Part shown: one piece after another, positions 48,341-56,681 of the stretch
Layout: the number at the start of each line of letters is the position of its first letter
How positions within the stretch are numbered: the stretch's first letter is position 1
NCBI GenBank assembly: GCA_965229335.1
Contig: OZ245874.1
Location: forward strand, 3,720,001 to 3,784,000
Direction: 5' to 3'
Origin: JAFKFH01 sp017307375
GTDB taxonomy: Bacteria; Pseudomonadota; Alphaproteobacteria; Ferrovibrionales; Ferrovibrionaceae
Length of the DNA: 64,000 nucleotides
Notes under the pieces: model-generated
Told to the model about the DNA's origin: nothing
Databases searched by the model: none
What the model saw: only the letters and a program-made list of their open reading frames with translations
Program-made: the position numbers and the translations under genes

Positions 48341-49378
48341 ATGAAGGTCGTCTTTTCCGAGCAGCACAGGCTGCATGCGCCCGACAAGATCGTCGTGCGC
48401 GGCATGATCGTCGGCAACATGGAGATGCCCGACCGCGCCGACCAGCTGGTCGCCGCGGTGCGCGAGGCCGGGCACGAACTGGTCGAGCCGCGCGACTGGG
48501 GCCGGGCCGAGGTGGCGGCGGTGCACAGCGCCGACTATCTGGTGTTCCTGGAGACGGCATGGGATCGCTGGCAGTTGCTGGGCCAGGGCGGCCGCGCCCC
48601 CACCACCGTCTATTCGCATACCGGCCCGACCCATCGCATGCACGCGCTGCCGACATCGATCCAGGGGCAGGTCGGCTACTTCCTGTCCGGTGGCTCGGCC
48701 CCGGTCGACCGGGGGACCTGGCAAGCCTCGCTCGCCTCGGCCCATGTGGCGCTGGAGGCAGCCGAGGCGGTGCGCAACGGGGCAGCCGTCGCCTATGCGC
48801 TGTGCCGGCCGCCTGGCCATCATGCCTACGCGGATCTCGCCGGCGGATTCTGCTATCTGAACAATGTCGCGGTGGCGGCAAACTACCTGTCCCGCACGAT
48901 CGGCCGGGCGGCGATCATCGACATCGATGTCCATCACGGCAACGGCACGCAGGGCATCTTCTACGACCGCGCCGACGTCCATTTCGTGTCGATCCATTCC
49001 GATCCGAACCACTGCTATCCGTTCTACGCCGGCTTCAGCGACGAGCGGGGCGAAGGCGCAGGCGCTGGCCACACCCTCAACCTGCCGATCCCGCGCGGTT
49101 CGGGCGACGGCGCCTATCTCGCCGCCATCGACCAGGGGTTGGCCTCGATCCGCAACTATGGCCCGAAGGTGTTGCTGGTCTCCCTCGGCTTCGATGCCTA
49201 TCAGGGCGACCCCCAGGGCGAGATGGCGGTGACCACGGAGGGTTTCCGTGCCGCCGGTGCCCGTATCGGCGCCCTCGGGCTGCCCACCGTGCTGGTTCAG
49301 GAAGGCGGTTATGCCGTCGCCGATCTCGGCCGCAACCTCACCGCCTTTCTCGACGGTTTCCAGTCGCGCTTCCAATAG
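48341..49378 (+). CDS. aphA: Acetylpolyamine amidohydrolase (class II histone-deacetylase-like)
   Basis: 345-residue zinc deacetylase. The tandem histidines are H160 and H161 (RPPGHHAY), zinc ligands D196, H198 (DIDVHHG) and D285 (GFDAYQGDP), and transition-state Tyr Y324 (EGGYAV). These are one residue beyond the positions I recall for Mycoplana acetylpolyamine amidohydrolase (H158/H159 close by, D195, H197, D284, Y323), and the length matches. It removes acetyl groups from acetylputrescine, acetylspermidine and similar amides. It starts 1 base after the CoA-synthetase gene and is followed by an omega-aminotransferase and an importer, a logical uptake-deacetylation-transamination order. Confidence 0.87.
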   Translation: MKVVFSEQHRLHAPDKIVVRGMIVGNMEMPDRADQLVAAVREAGHELVEPRDWGRAEVAAVHSADYLVFLETAWDRWQLLGQGGRAPTTVYSHTGPTHRMHALPTSIQGQVGYFLSGGSAPVDRGTWQASLASAHVALEAAEAVRNGAAVAYALCRPPGHHAYADLAGGFCYLNNVAVAANYLSRTIGRAAIIDIDVHHGNGTQGIFYDRADVHFVSIHSDPNHCYPFYAGFSDERGEGAGAGHTLNLPIPRGSGDGAYLAAIDQGLASIRNYGPKVLLVSLGFDAYQGDPQGEMAVTTEGFRAAGARIGALGLPTVLVQEGGYAVADLGRNLTAFLDGFQSRFQ

Positions 49379-49392
49379 GAGCTTCCAGTCCC

Positions 49393-50781
49393 ATGACGAC
49401 GAATCCGAATTCGAATGCCGCCCGCGACATCGCCAATCTGATCCACCCCTATACCCATCTCGAGCGCCACGCCGAGGTCGGCCCGATCGTGATGAAGGGG
49501 GGCGACGGGGTCTATGTCACCGACGATGGCGGGCGCCGCTATCTGGAAGGCATGGCCGGTCTGTGGTCGGCGTCGCTGGGCTTTTCGGAACCGCGCCTGG
49601 CCGCCGCGGCCTCGCGCCAGCTGGCCGAGCTGCCATTCTATCACCTGTTCAACCACCGTTCGCACGAACCGGCAATCGAGCTGTCGGAACGCTTGCTGGC
49701 GATCGCGCCGAAAGGCCTGACGAAGGCGCTGTTCGCCAACTCGGGTTCGGAGGCCAACGACCAGGCCGTCAAGATCGTCTGGTACTACAACAATGCCCTT
49801 GGTCGGCCGGAGAAGCGCAAGATCATCTCGCGCATCCGCGGCTATCACGGCGTCACCATCGGCGCGGCCAGCCTGACGGGGCTGCCGGCCAACCACACCG
49901 ATTTCAACCTGCCGATCGCGGGCATCCTGCATACCGACTGCCCGTCGTTCTACCATCATGCCGAACCCGGCGAGACCGAGGCCGCCTTCGTCGAGCGCCT
50001 GGCCCGCAACCTGGAAGACCTGATCCTGCGCGAGGGGCCCGAGACGGTCGCGGCCTTCATCGCCGAACCGGTGATGGGGGCGGGCGGGGTGATCGTGCCG
50101 CCGCCCGGCTACTTCGCCAAGATCCAGGCCGTGCTGAAGAAGTACGATATCCTGTTGATTGCCGATGAAGTCATCTGCGGCTTTGGCCGCACCGGCAACA
50201 TGTTCGGTTCGGAAACCTTCGAGCTGCAGCCCGATATCCTGACCGTGGCCAAGGCCCTGTCGGCATCGTTCCTGCCGATCTCGGCGACACTGGTTTCCAG
50301 CAAGATATTCGAGGCGATGCAGGCCGAGAGCCGGAAGATCGGCGTCTTTGCCCATGGCGTGACCTATTCGGGCCATCCTGTCTGCGCCGCGGTCGCCGTC
50401 GAGACGCTGAAGATCTACGAGGAGCGCCGGATCGTCGACCATGTGCGCGAGGTCGCCCCGGTCTTCCAGCGCCGGCTGAAGGCGCTGGCGGACCATCCGC
50501 TGGTCGGCGAGACCCGTGGCGTCGGGCTGATCGGCGCGGTCGAGGTCGTTTCCGACAAGGCGAGCAAGTCGGCCTTCCCCGTCGCCGAAGGCATCGGCGC
50601 GGTGATCCAGGCGAAGGCGATGGAGGCCGGCGTCATCGTGCGCGCGATCCGCGACGCCGTGGCGGTCTGCCCGCCGCTGATCATCACGCCGGCACAGATC
50701 GACGAATTGTTCGATGGCCTGCACAAGGGGTTGGACGGCGGCCTGAAGCACGCGCGGGAAAAAGGCCTGCTGAAGGGCTGA
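49393..50781 (+). CDS. Class III omega-aminotransferase (polyamine/beta-alanine:pyruvate type)
   Basis: 462 residues. Phosphate motif ALFANSGSEANDQAVKIVWYY, D258 in LLIADEVICGFGRTG, Schiff-base K287 in LTVAKALSASFLPISA, and C-terminal IVRAIRDAVAVCPPLIITPAQIDEL as in putrescine, GABA or beta-alanine:pyruvate aminotransferases. AGGAG lies upstream of ATG 49393. Behind the acetylpolyamine amidohydrolase it most likely deaminates the freed polyamine or its aldehyde/acid product; the amino acceptor is probably pyruvate (family knowledge). Confidence 0.9.
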   Translation: MTTNPNSNAARDIANLIHPYTHLERHAEVGPIVMKGGDGVYVTDDGGRRYLEGMAGLWSASLGFSEPRLAAAASRQLAELPFYHLFNHRSHEPAIELSERLLAIAPKGLTKALFANSGSEANDQAVKIVWYYNNALGRPEKRKIISRIRGYHGVTIGAASLTGLPANHTDFNLPIAGILHTDCPSFYHHAEPGETEAAFVERLARNLEDLILREGPETVAAFIAEPVMGAGGVIVPPPGYFAKIQAVLKKYDILLIADEVICGFGRTGNMFGSETFELQPDILTVAKALSASFLPISATLVSSKIFEAMQAESRKIGVFAHGVTYSGHPVCAAVAVETLKIYEERRIVDHVREVAPVFQRRLKALADHPLVGETRGVGLIGAVEVVSDKASKSAFPVAEGIGAVIQAKAMEAGVIVRAIRDAVAVCPPLIITPAQIDELFDGLHKGLDGGLKHAREKGLLKG

Positions 50782-50822
50782 GCGACCGATTTTCGGCTGG
50801 GAGAGGTGGAGGAGCAGGCATC

Positions 50823-52409
50823 ATGTGGATGAAAGCAGTACGGACCGCGGTCTTGGCCGCGGCGATGGGCCTTGTGGCAGGCGGGGCGCAGGCCCAGGCG
50901 CCGAAACCGGGCGGCACGCTGAACCTGATCGTTCAGCCGGAGCCGCCTACGGTGATGCTCGGCATCAACAAGCTGGGGCCGGTGTCGTTTGTCGGGGGCA
51001 AGATCTACGAGGGGCTGATCACGCTCGGCCTCGATCTGAAACCCTTGCCCAGCCTGGCCAAATCCTGGGAGATTTCGCCCGACGGCCTGACCTACACATT
51101 CCATCTGCAGGAAGGCGTGACCTGGCATGACGGCAAGCCGTTCTCCGCCGACGACGTCGTCTTCTCCTTCACCGAATTCCTGCCGAAGGTCTTTGCCCGT
51201 ACCAAGGCGGCGATGGACCGGACCTCGTCGATCACCGCGCCCGACGCCAAGACCGTCGTCTTCCAGCTGAAGCAGCCGTTCCCGGCCCTGATGATGGTGT
51301 TCGACGTCACCGGCGGCACCATCGTGCCCAAGCACATCTATGCCGGCACCGACTATCAGAAGAATCCGGCCAACCAGACCCCGATCGGCACCGGCCCGTT
51401 CAAGTTCAAGGAATGGCGCAAGGGCGCCTTCATCCAGCTCGTGAAGAACGAGAACTACTGGCAGAAGGGCAAGCCGCATCTCGACGCGCTGTACTTCCAC
51501 ATCGTGCCCGATGCCAATGGCCGCTCGATCGCCTTCGAGACCGGCAAGGTCGACGTGCTGCGCGGTGGCGATGTCGAGAATTTCGAGGTCCGCCGGCTGG
51601 GCGAACTGCCCAATGTCGCGATTACCGACAAGGGCTGGGAATTCTACGACCCGATCGCCTTCCTGAACGTCAACAACCGCAACAAGCCGATCGACGACGT
51701 GCGCTTCCGCCGTGCGCTGATGCACGCGATCGACAAGAACTTCGTCGTCAACACGATCTTTGCCGGCTTCGGCAAGCCGGTCGATGGCCCGTTTACCACG
51801 GTGACGCCGTTCAACGACCCGGCCGTCCTGACCAGGTATCCCTATGACCCGAAGAAGGCGCGCGCCTTGCTCGACGAGATGGGACTGAAGCCGGACGCAT
51901 CGGGTGTACGCGCCGAGCTGCGCCTGATGCCGCTGCCCTATGGCGAGACCTGGCAGCGCTACGCCGAATATGTGCGCGAGCGCCTGGTCGATATCGGTAT
52001 CAAGGTCAAGATGGAGGCGGTCGACGTGCCGGGCTGGGTGCAGCGCCTGACCACCGGCGACTTCGACATCTCGTTCAACTTCGTCTACCTGCTGGGCGAT
52101 CCGGCGATGGGCGTAACCCAGACCTATGTCTCGACCAACCAGCTCAATCGCGGCACCGCCGCCAATGTCGACGGCTACAACAACCCCGAGGTCGACAAGC
52201 TGCTGGGCCAGGCCGACATCTCGGCCGACCCGGCCGAGCGCAGGCGGCTCTATGCCGAGGTGCAGAAGATCCTGTCGAACGACGTGCCGGTGATCTGGAC
52301 CCATCAGATGGGTTTCCCGACGCTTTACCGAACCAAGGTCAAGAACCTGATCACCACGGGGCTCGGCTTGAACGAGACCTTCGCCGACGTCTGGATCGAT
52401 CGCAAGTAA
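50823..52409 (+). CDS. ABC transporter substrate-binding protein, family 5
   Basis: 528 residues. The signal peptide is about 1-25 (MWMKAVRTAVLAAAMGLVAGGAQAQ). Mature family 5 protein: GGKIYEGLITLGLDLKP, GVTWHDGKPFSADDVVFSF, GTGPFKFKEWRKGAFIQLVKNENYWQKGKPHLD and FRRALMHAIDKNFV. GGTGGAGGAG precedes the ATG. First gene of the third family 5 importer; given its upstream partners, acetylated polyamines or short peptides are reasonable ligands (inference). Confidence 0.9.
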   Translation: MWMKAVRTAVLAAAMGLVAGGAQAQAPKPGGTLNLIVQPEPPTVMLGINKLGPVSFVGGKIYEGLITLGLDLKPLPSLAKSWEISPDGLTYTFHLQEGVTWHDGKPFSADDVVFSFTEFLPKVFARTKAAMDRTSSITAPDAKTVVFQLKQPFPALMMVFDVTGGTIVPKHIYAGTDYQKNPANQTPIGTGPFKFKEWRKGAFIQLVKNENYWQKGKPHLDALYFHIVPDANGRSIAFETGKVDVLRGGDVENFEVRRLGELPNVAITDKGWEFYDPIAFLNVNNRNKPIDDVRFRRALMHAIDKNFVVNTIFAGFGKPVDGPFTTVTPFNDPAVLTRYPYDPKKARALLDEMGLKPDASGVRAELRLMPLPYGETWQRYAEYVRERLVDIGIKVKMEAVDVPGWVQRLTTGDFDISFNFVYLLGDPAMGVTQTYVSTNQLNRGTAANVDGYNNPEVDKLLGQADISADPAERRRLYAEVQKILSNDVPVIWTHQMGFPTLYRTKVKNLITTGLGLNETFADVWIDRK

Positions 52410-52425
52410 CGGGAGGGCGCACGGC

Positions 52426-53403
52426 ATGAAACAGCTCGAATTCATCGCCGGCAGGCTCGTCAAGGCGGTGATCGTGCTGCTCGGCATCGTGATCCTGGCC
52501 TTCCTGCTGATCCGGGCCACACCCGGCGACCCGGCGGCGGTACTGGCCGGCGAGGCGGGTGCGGTCGATGCCGAATTCATGCAACGCGTCCGCGCCGAAT
52601 TCGGCCTGGACCGGCCGATGGCAGAACAGCTCGCGATCTACGTCAAGCAGATCGCGACGCTGCAGTTCGGCGAATCCTATCGCCAGCAGCGTCCGGTGCT
52701 GGACCTGATCACCGAACGCCTGCCGGCGACCCTGCTGCTGACCCTGTCGGCCTTCGGCATCGCGCTGCTGGTCGGGGTTTCGCTGGGCGTGACCGCTGCG
52801 CGCCATGTCGGGCGCTGGCCCGACATGGCGATCACGGTGGCGGCGCTGGTCTTCTTCGCCGTGCCGCTGTTCTGGATCGGCCTGATGGCGATCCTGCTGT
52901 TCTCGGTCAAGCTGCCGTGGCTGCCGGCCTTCGGCATGGAGACCGTGGGGGCCGACTATGACGGCATCGACGCCCTGCTCGATACCATCCGGCATCTCAT
53001 CCTGCCGGCGACGACGCTGGGCCTGTTCTACATCGCGATCTACGTGCGGATGACCCGCGCCTCGGTCATCGAAGTCATGGACCTCGACTTCGTGCGCACG
53101 GCACGGGCCAAGGGCATTCCGGAAGGCCGGATCTGGCGGCGTCACATCCTGCGCAATGCGCTGCTGCCTATCGTGACGCTCGCCAGCATCCAGGCCGGCA
53201 ACCTGGTCGGGGGCGCGGTGCTGACCGAGACGGTATTCGCCTGGCCGGGCATCGGACGGCTCGCCTTCGACGCGCTGCTCCAGCGCGACTACAACCTGCT
53301 GCTGGCCGTCTTCATCGTGACCTCGGCCCTCGTGATTCTGTTCAACCTGATCGCCGACCTGGTCTACGCCCTCGTCGATCCCCGCATTGAGGTGGGCGCA
53401 TGA
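52426..53403 (+). CDS. dppB-like: ABC transporter permease, DppB type
   Basis: 325 residues with six predicted helices. RATPGDPAAVLAG in the first periplasmic loop, DFVRTARAKGIPEGRIWRRHILRNALLP as the coupling loop, and TETVFAWPGIGRLAFDALLQRDY near the end are family marks. GGGAGGG precedes the ATG by about 9 bases. The stop overlaps the next start (ATGA). Confidence 0.92.
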   Translation: MKQLEFIAGRLVKAVIVLLGIVILAFLLIRATPGDPAAVLAGEAGAVDAEFMQRVRAEFGLDRPMAEQLAIYVKQIATLQFGESYRQQRPVLDLITERLPATLLLTLSAFGIALLVGVSLGVTAARHVGRWPDMAITVAALVFFAVPLFWIGLMAILLFSVKLPWLPAFGMETVGADYDGIDALLDTIRHLILPATTLGLFYIAIYVRMTRASVIEVMDLDFVRTARAKGIPEGRIWRRHILRNALLPIVTLASIQAGNLVGGAVLTETVFAWPGIGRLAFDALLQRDYNLLLAVFIVTSALVILFNLIADLVYALVDPRIEVGA

Positions 53404-54239
53404 CCGAGATCGTCACCCGGCTGGTCCGCAACGCGGTTGGCCTGGCCGGGCTCGTCTTCCTGCTGCTGCTGGTGGTACTGGCGCTGGCGGCGCCGCTGCT
53501 CTATCCCGGCGATCCCTGGCGCATGGTCGGCAGCCCGCAACTGCCGCCGCTGTCGCCCGGCTTCCCGCTCGGTACCGACGCGCTGGGCCGGGACGTGGCC
53601 GCCGGCGTCGTGCATGGCGCGCGCATCTCGCTGCTGATCGGGCTGGTATCCAGCCTGTGCGCCGTCGTCATCGGCACGTGCCTCGGGGCGGTGGCAGGTT
53701 ATTTCGGGCGCTGGATCGACGACCTGATCATGCGGTTCACCGAATTCTTCCAGACGATCCCGAGCTTCATGCTGGCCATCGTGCTGGTTGCAATCTTCTC
53801 GCCGTCGATCGGATCGATCGTCTTCGCCATCGCCATCGTCTCCTGGCCGCCCGTCGCAAGGCTGGTGCGCGCGGAATTTCTGTCCTTGCGGTCGCGCGAT
53901 TTCGTCAAGGCGGCGGTCGTCGGCGGGCAGTCGCCCTTGCGCATCATCTTCCGCCAGATCCTGCCCAACGCCTTCTCGCCGATCATCGTCACCGGATCGC
54001 TGATGGTGGCCTCGGCCATCCTGCTGGAATCCGCCTTGAGCTTTCTCGGCCTGGGCGACCGGGAGTTCGTGACCTGGGGCTTCATGATCGGGGCGGGGCG
54101 AACGATGATCCGGCAGGCCTGGTGGCTGTCGGCCTTTCCGGGCATTGCCATCTTCCTGACCGTGCTGGCGCTGAACATGTTCGGCCAGGGCCTCAACGAT
54201 GCATTGAACCCCCGGCTGGCGCGAAAGGGCAGGGCATGA
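53400..54239 (+). CDS. dppC-like: ABC transporter permease, DppC type
   Basis: 279 residues with six predicted helices. FPLGTDALGRDVAAGVVHGARISLLIG is the hallmark periplasmic segment, SRDFVKAAVVGGQSPLRIIFRQILPNAFSP the coupling loop. Overlaps both neighbours by 4 bases. Confidence 0.92.
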   Translation: MTEIVTRLVRNAVGLAGLVFLLLLVVLALAAPLLYPGDPWRMVGSPQLPPLSPGFPLGTDALGRDVAAGVVHGARISLLIGLVSSLCAVVIGTCLGAVAGYFGRWIDDLIMRFTEFFQTIPSFMLAIVLVAIFSPSIGSIVFAIAIVSWPPVARLVRAEFLSLRSRDFVKAAVVGGQSPLRIIFRQILPNAFSPIIVTGSLMVASAILLESALSFLGLGDREFVTWGFMIGAGRTMIRQAWWLSAFPGIAIFLTVLALNMFGQGLNDALNPRLARKGRA

Positions 54240-55873
54240 CCGACACGCTGCTCGACATCCGCGACCTGCGCATCGCGCTGCCGGCCGGCGCCGATCGGCC
54301 CTACGCTGTCGACGGGGTCAGCCTGACGCTGCGGCGTGACGAGATCCTGTGCATCGTCGGCGAATCCGGCTCGGGCAAGTCGCTGCTGGCCAATGCGGTG
54401 ATGGGCCTGCTGCCCGGCGCGGTCCGCATCGCCGGCGGCAGCCTGCATTTCGACGGCACCGATCTCGCCCGCCTCGACCCCGAGGCCTATCGTAAGCTGC
54501 GCGGCCGGCGGATCGCGATGATCTTCCAGGAGCCGATGACGGCGCTGAACCCGATCATGACGGTGGGCGAGCAGATCGACGAACTGCTGGTCGCCCATGG
54601 CATGACCGACAAGGCATCGCGCCGGCGGCGGGTGATCGACCTGCTGGCCGCGACCGAACTGCCGGAACCGGAACTGCTCTATCACGCCTATCCGTTCCGC
54701 CTGTCGGGCGGGCAGCGCCAACGGGTTATGATCGCCGCGGCCCTCGCGCTCGAGCCGGACATCCTGATCGCCGACGAGCCGACGACGGCGCTGGACGTAA
54801 CGACGCAGAAGCAGATCCTGACGCTGATCCGCGACCTGCAGGCGCGCCGGCGGATCGCCGTCCTGTTCATCACCCATGATTTCGGCGTGGTGGCCGAAAT
54901 CGCGCATCGCGTGGCCGTGATGCAGTGGGGCAAGGTGGTCGAGGAGGGGGCTGCCGCCGACGTCCTCGTCCGGCCACGCCATCCGTACACCCAGCGCCTG
55001 GTGGCCGCGGTGCATGGCCTGTCGGCGCGGCCCGAACTGGCCGCCCATGCGGCCGAGCCGCTGCTGGAGGTCGTCGGGCTCAGCAAGACATTCCGGACCA
55101 GCCAGGGTCTGTTCGTCCGGCGGCGGCGCGAGGTCCACGCGCTGCGCCAGGTATCGCTGACGATCCACCGCGGGGAAACCGTCGGGCTGGTCGGCGAATC
55201 GGGGTCGGGCAAGACGACGCTGGGCCATGCCATCGTTCGCCTGGTCGACACCGATGCCGGCGAGATCCGGTTCCGCGGGGCGGACATCCTGGCCCAGGGC
55301 GGGGCGCGGCTGCGGACGACCCGCGCGCGCATCCAGATGGTGTTCCAGGATCCCTTCGCCTCGCTGAACCCCCGCCATAGTGTCGGGCGCATCCTGACCG
55401 AGACGCCGCGCATCCACGGCGTGGGGAAGGCCGAGGCCGAGACCCGCGCCCGCCGGCTTCTCGAACTGGTCGGGCTCGATGCGTCGGCATTCGGCCGCTA
55501 CCCGCACGAGTTTTCTGGTGGCCAGCGGCAGCGCATCGGCATCGCCCGCGCCCTGGCGCTGGAGCCTGAGCTGATCGTCGCCGACGAACCGGTCTCGGCG
55601 CTGGACGTGTCGGTCCAGGGCCAGGTTCTCGACCTGCTGGCCGATATTCGCAAGCGGCTGGGCCTGGCCATGCTGTTCATCACCCACGACCTGCGCGTCG
55701 CCGCCCAGGTCTGCGACACCATCGCGGTCATGCGGCGCGGTGAACTGGTCGAGATCGGCCCGGCGGCCGAGGTGTTCGGCAAGCCGCGCCATGACTACAC
55801 CCGGCGCCTGCTCGCCTCGGTGCCCGGTGCCGGCTGGACCGACCGTCCCGGTACCCGGCTCACGGCTGGCTAG
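54236..55873 (+). CDS. ABC transporter ATP-binding protein, fused DppD-DppF
   Basis: 545 residues containing two complete ATPases. Domain 1 (about 1-255): Walker A GESGSGKSL, signature LSGGQRQRVMIAAAL, Walker B ILIADEPTTALD. Domain 2 (about 275-540): Walker A GESGSGKTT, signature FSGGQRQRIGIARAL, Walker B LIVADEPVSALD. Neither half has the Cys-rich oligopeptide tail. The fusion replaces the separate ATPase pair seen in the other two importers of this window. It overlaps the permease gene by 4 bases and ends the transporter, 64 bases before a crotonase gene. Confidence 0.92.
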   Translation: MTDTLLDIRDLRIALPAGADRPYAVDGVSLTLRRDEILCIVGESGSGKSLLANAVMGLLPGAVRIAGGSLHFDGTDLARLDPEAYRKLRGRRIAMIFQEPMTALNPIMTVGEQIDELLVAHGMTDKASRRRRVIDLLAATELPEPELLYHAYPFRLSGGQRQRVMIAAALALEPDILIADEPTTALDVTTQKQILTLIRDLQARRRIAVLFITHDFGVVAEIAHRVAVMQWGKVVEEGAAADVLVRPRHPYTQRLVAAVHGLSARPELAAHAAEPLLEVVGLSKTFRTSQGLFVRRRREVHALRQVSLTIHRGETVGLVGESGSGKTTLGHAIVRLVDTDAGEIRFRGADILAQGGARLRTTRARIQMVFQDPFASLNPRHSVGRILTETPRIHGVGKAEAETRARRLLELVGLDASAFGRYPHEFSGGQRQRIGIARALALEPELIVADEPVSALDVSVQGQVLDLLADIRKRLGLAMLFITHDLRVAAQVCDTIAVMRRGELVEIGPAAEVFGKPRHDYTRRLLASVPGAGWTDRPGTRLTAG

Positions 55874-55937
55874 AGGCCGGATGTTTTCCGTCGATCGTCA
55901 CTTCGCGTAGTCAACAAAAGAAAGAAGGTTCAGGGAT

Positions 55938-56675
55938 ATGAGTGTCGTCACCGTCAAGGAACAGGGCGCCGTCTCGATCATCGCGATCAATCGCCCGGAG
56001 AAGGGGAACGCGATCAGCCGCCAGGTCGCCCTGGACCTGCAGGCCGCGTTCGCCGCCTTCGACAAGTCCGACCAGCGGGTCGCCGTGCTGACCGGCGAAG
56101 GCGAGCGCGCCTTCTCGACCGGTGCCGACGTGACCGACTTGCCGGAACTGTGGCGCTGCATCCCGACCGTCGGCATCACCACCGAGAAGCCGATCATCGC
56201 GGCGACCTCGGGCTGGGTGGTCGGCGGCGCGCTGGTCGCGGTGATGATGGCCGATCTCTGTGTCGCCTCCGAGACGACCCGGTTCTCGTACCCGGAAGCC
56301 CGGCTGGGCTTCACCGGCGGCATGATCGCCGGGCTGGCCGGCCGGATCCCGCACAAGATCGCGATGGAGATCATGCTGCTTGGCAGGCCGGTCGATGCCC
56401 GCCGTGCCTACGAGGCGGGGCTGGTCAACCAGGTCGTCGCCGCTGGTACCCATGTCGATGAAGCCGTCAAGATGGCGTCGGAACTTGCCGGGTACTCGCC
56501 GATGGTGTTGAAGACCATCAAGCGCTTCGTGGTCGAGGGCGTGCTGCCGGCCGGCCCGTCCGAGCAGATGGCGCGCACCCATCGCGATCTGGCGGTGGTA
56601 CGCGAGAGCGAGGACGCCCAGGAAGGCATTCGCGCCTTCAAGGAGAAGCGTGCGCCCAACTACGTGGGGCGCTGA
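55938..56675 (+). CDS. Enoyl-CoA hydratase/isomerase family protein
   Basis: 245-residue crotonase. The oxyanion-hole region is ERAFSTGADVTDL and SGWVVGGALVAVMMADL. Of the two classical hydratase glutamates, the first maps to V100, and the second is kept as E120 (SYPEARLGF). Single-Glu members are often isomerases or other crotonases, so hydratase activity is uncertain. GAAGG/AGGG precede ATG 55938. It lies 7 bases before the molybdoenzyme gene. Confidence 0.88.
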   Translation: MSVVTVKEQGAVSIIAINRPEKGNAISRQVALDLQAAFAAFDKSDQRVAVLTGEGERAFSTGADVTDLPELWRCIPTVGITTEKPIIAATSGWVVGGALVAVMMADLCVASETTRFSYPEARLGFTGGMIAGLAGRIPHKIAMEIMLLGRPVDARRAYEAGLVNQVVAAGTHVDEAVKMASELAGYSPMVLKTIKRFVVEGVLPAGPSEQMARTHRDLAVVRESEDAQEGIRAFKEKRAPNYVGR

Positions 56676-56681
56676 CCGGTC

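Noticed and set aside
48341..49378. Histone deacetylase or dimethoate hydrolase assignment
   Set aside because: Catalytic residue spacing and length fit acetylpolyamine amidohydrolase better, and the neighbour is a polyamine-type aminotransferase.
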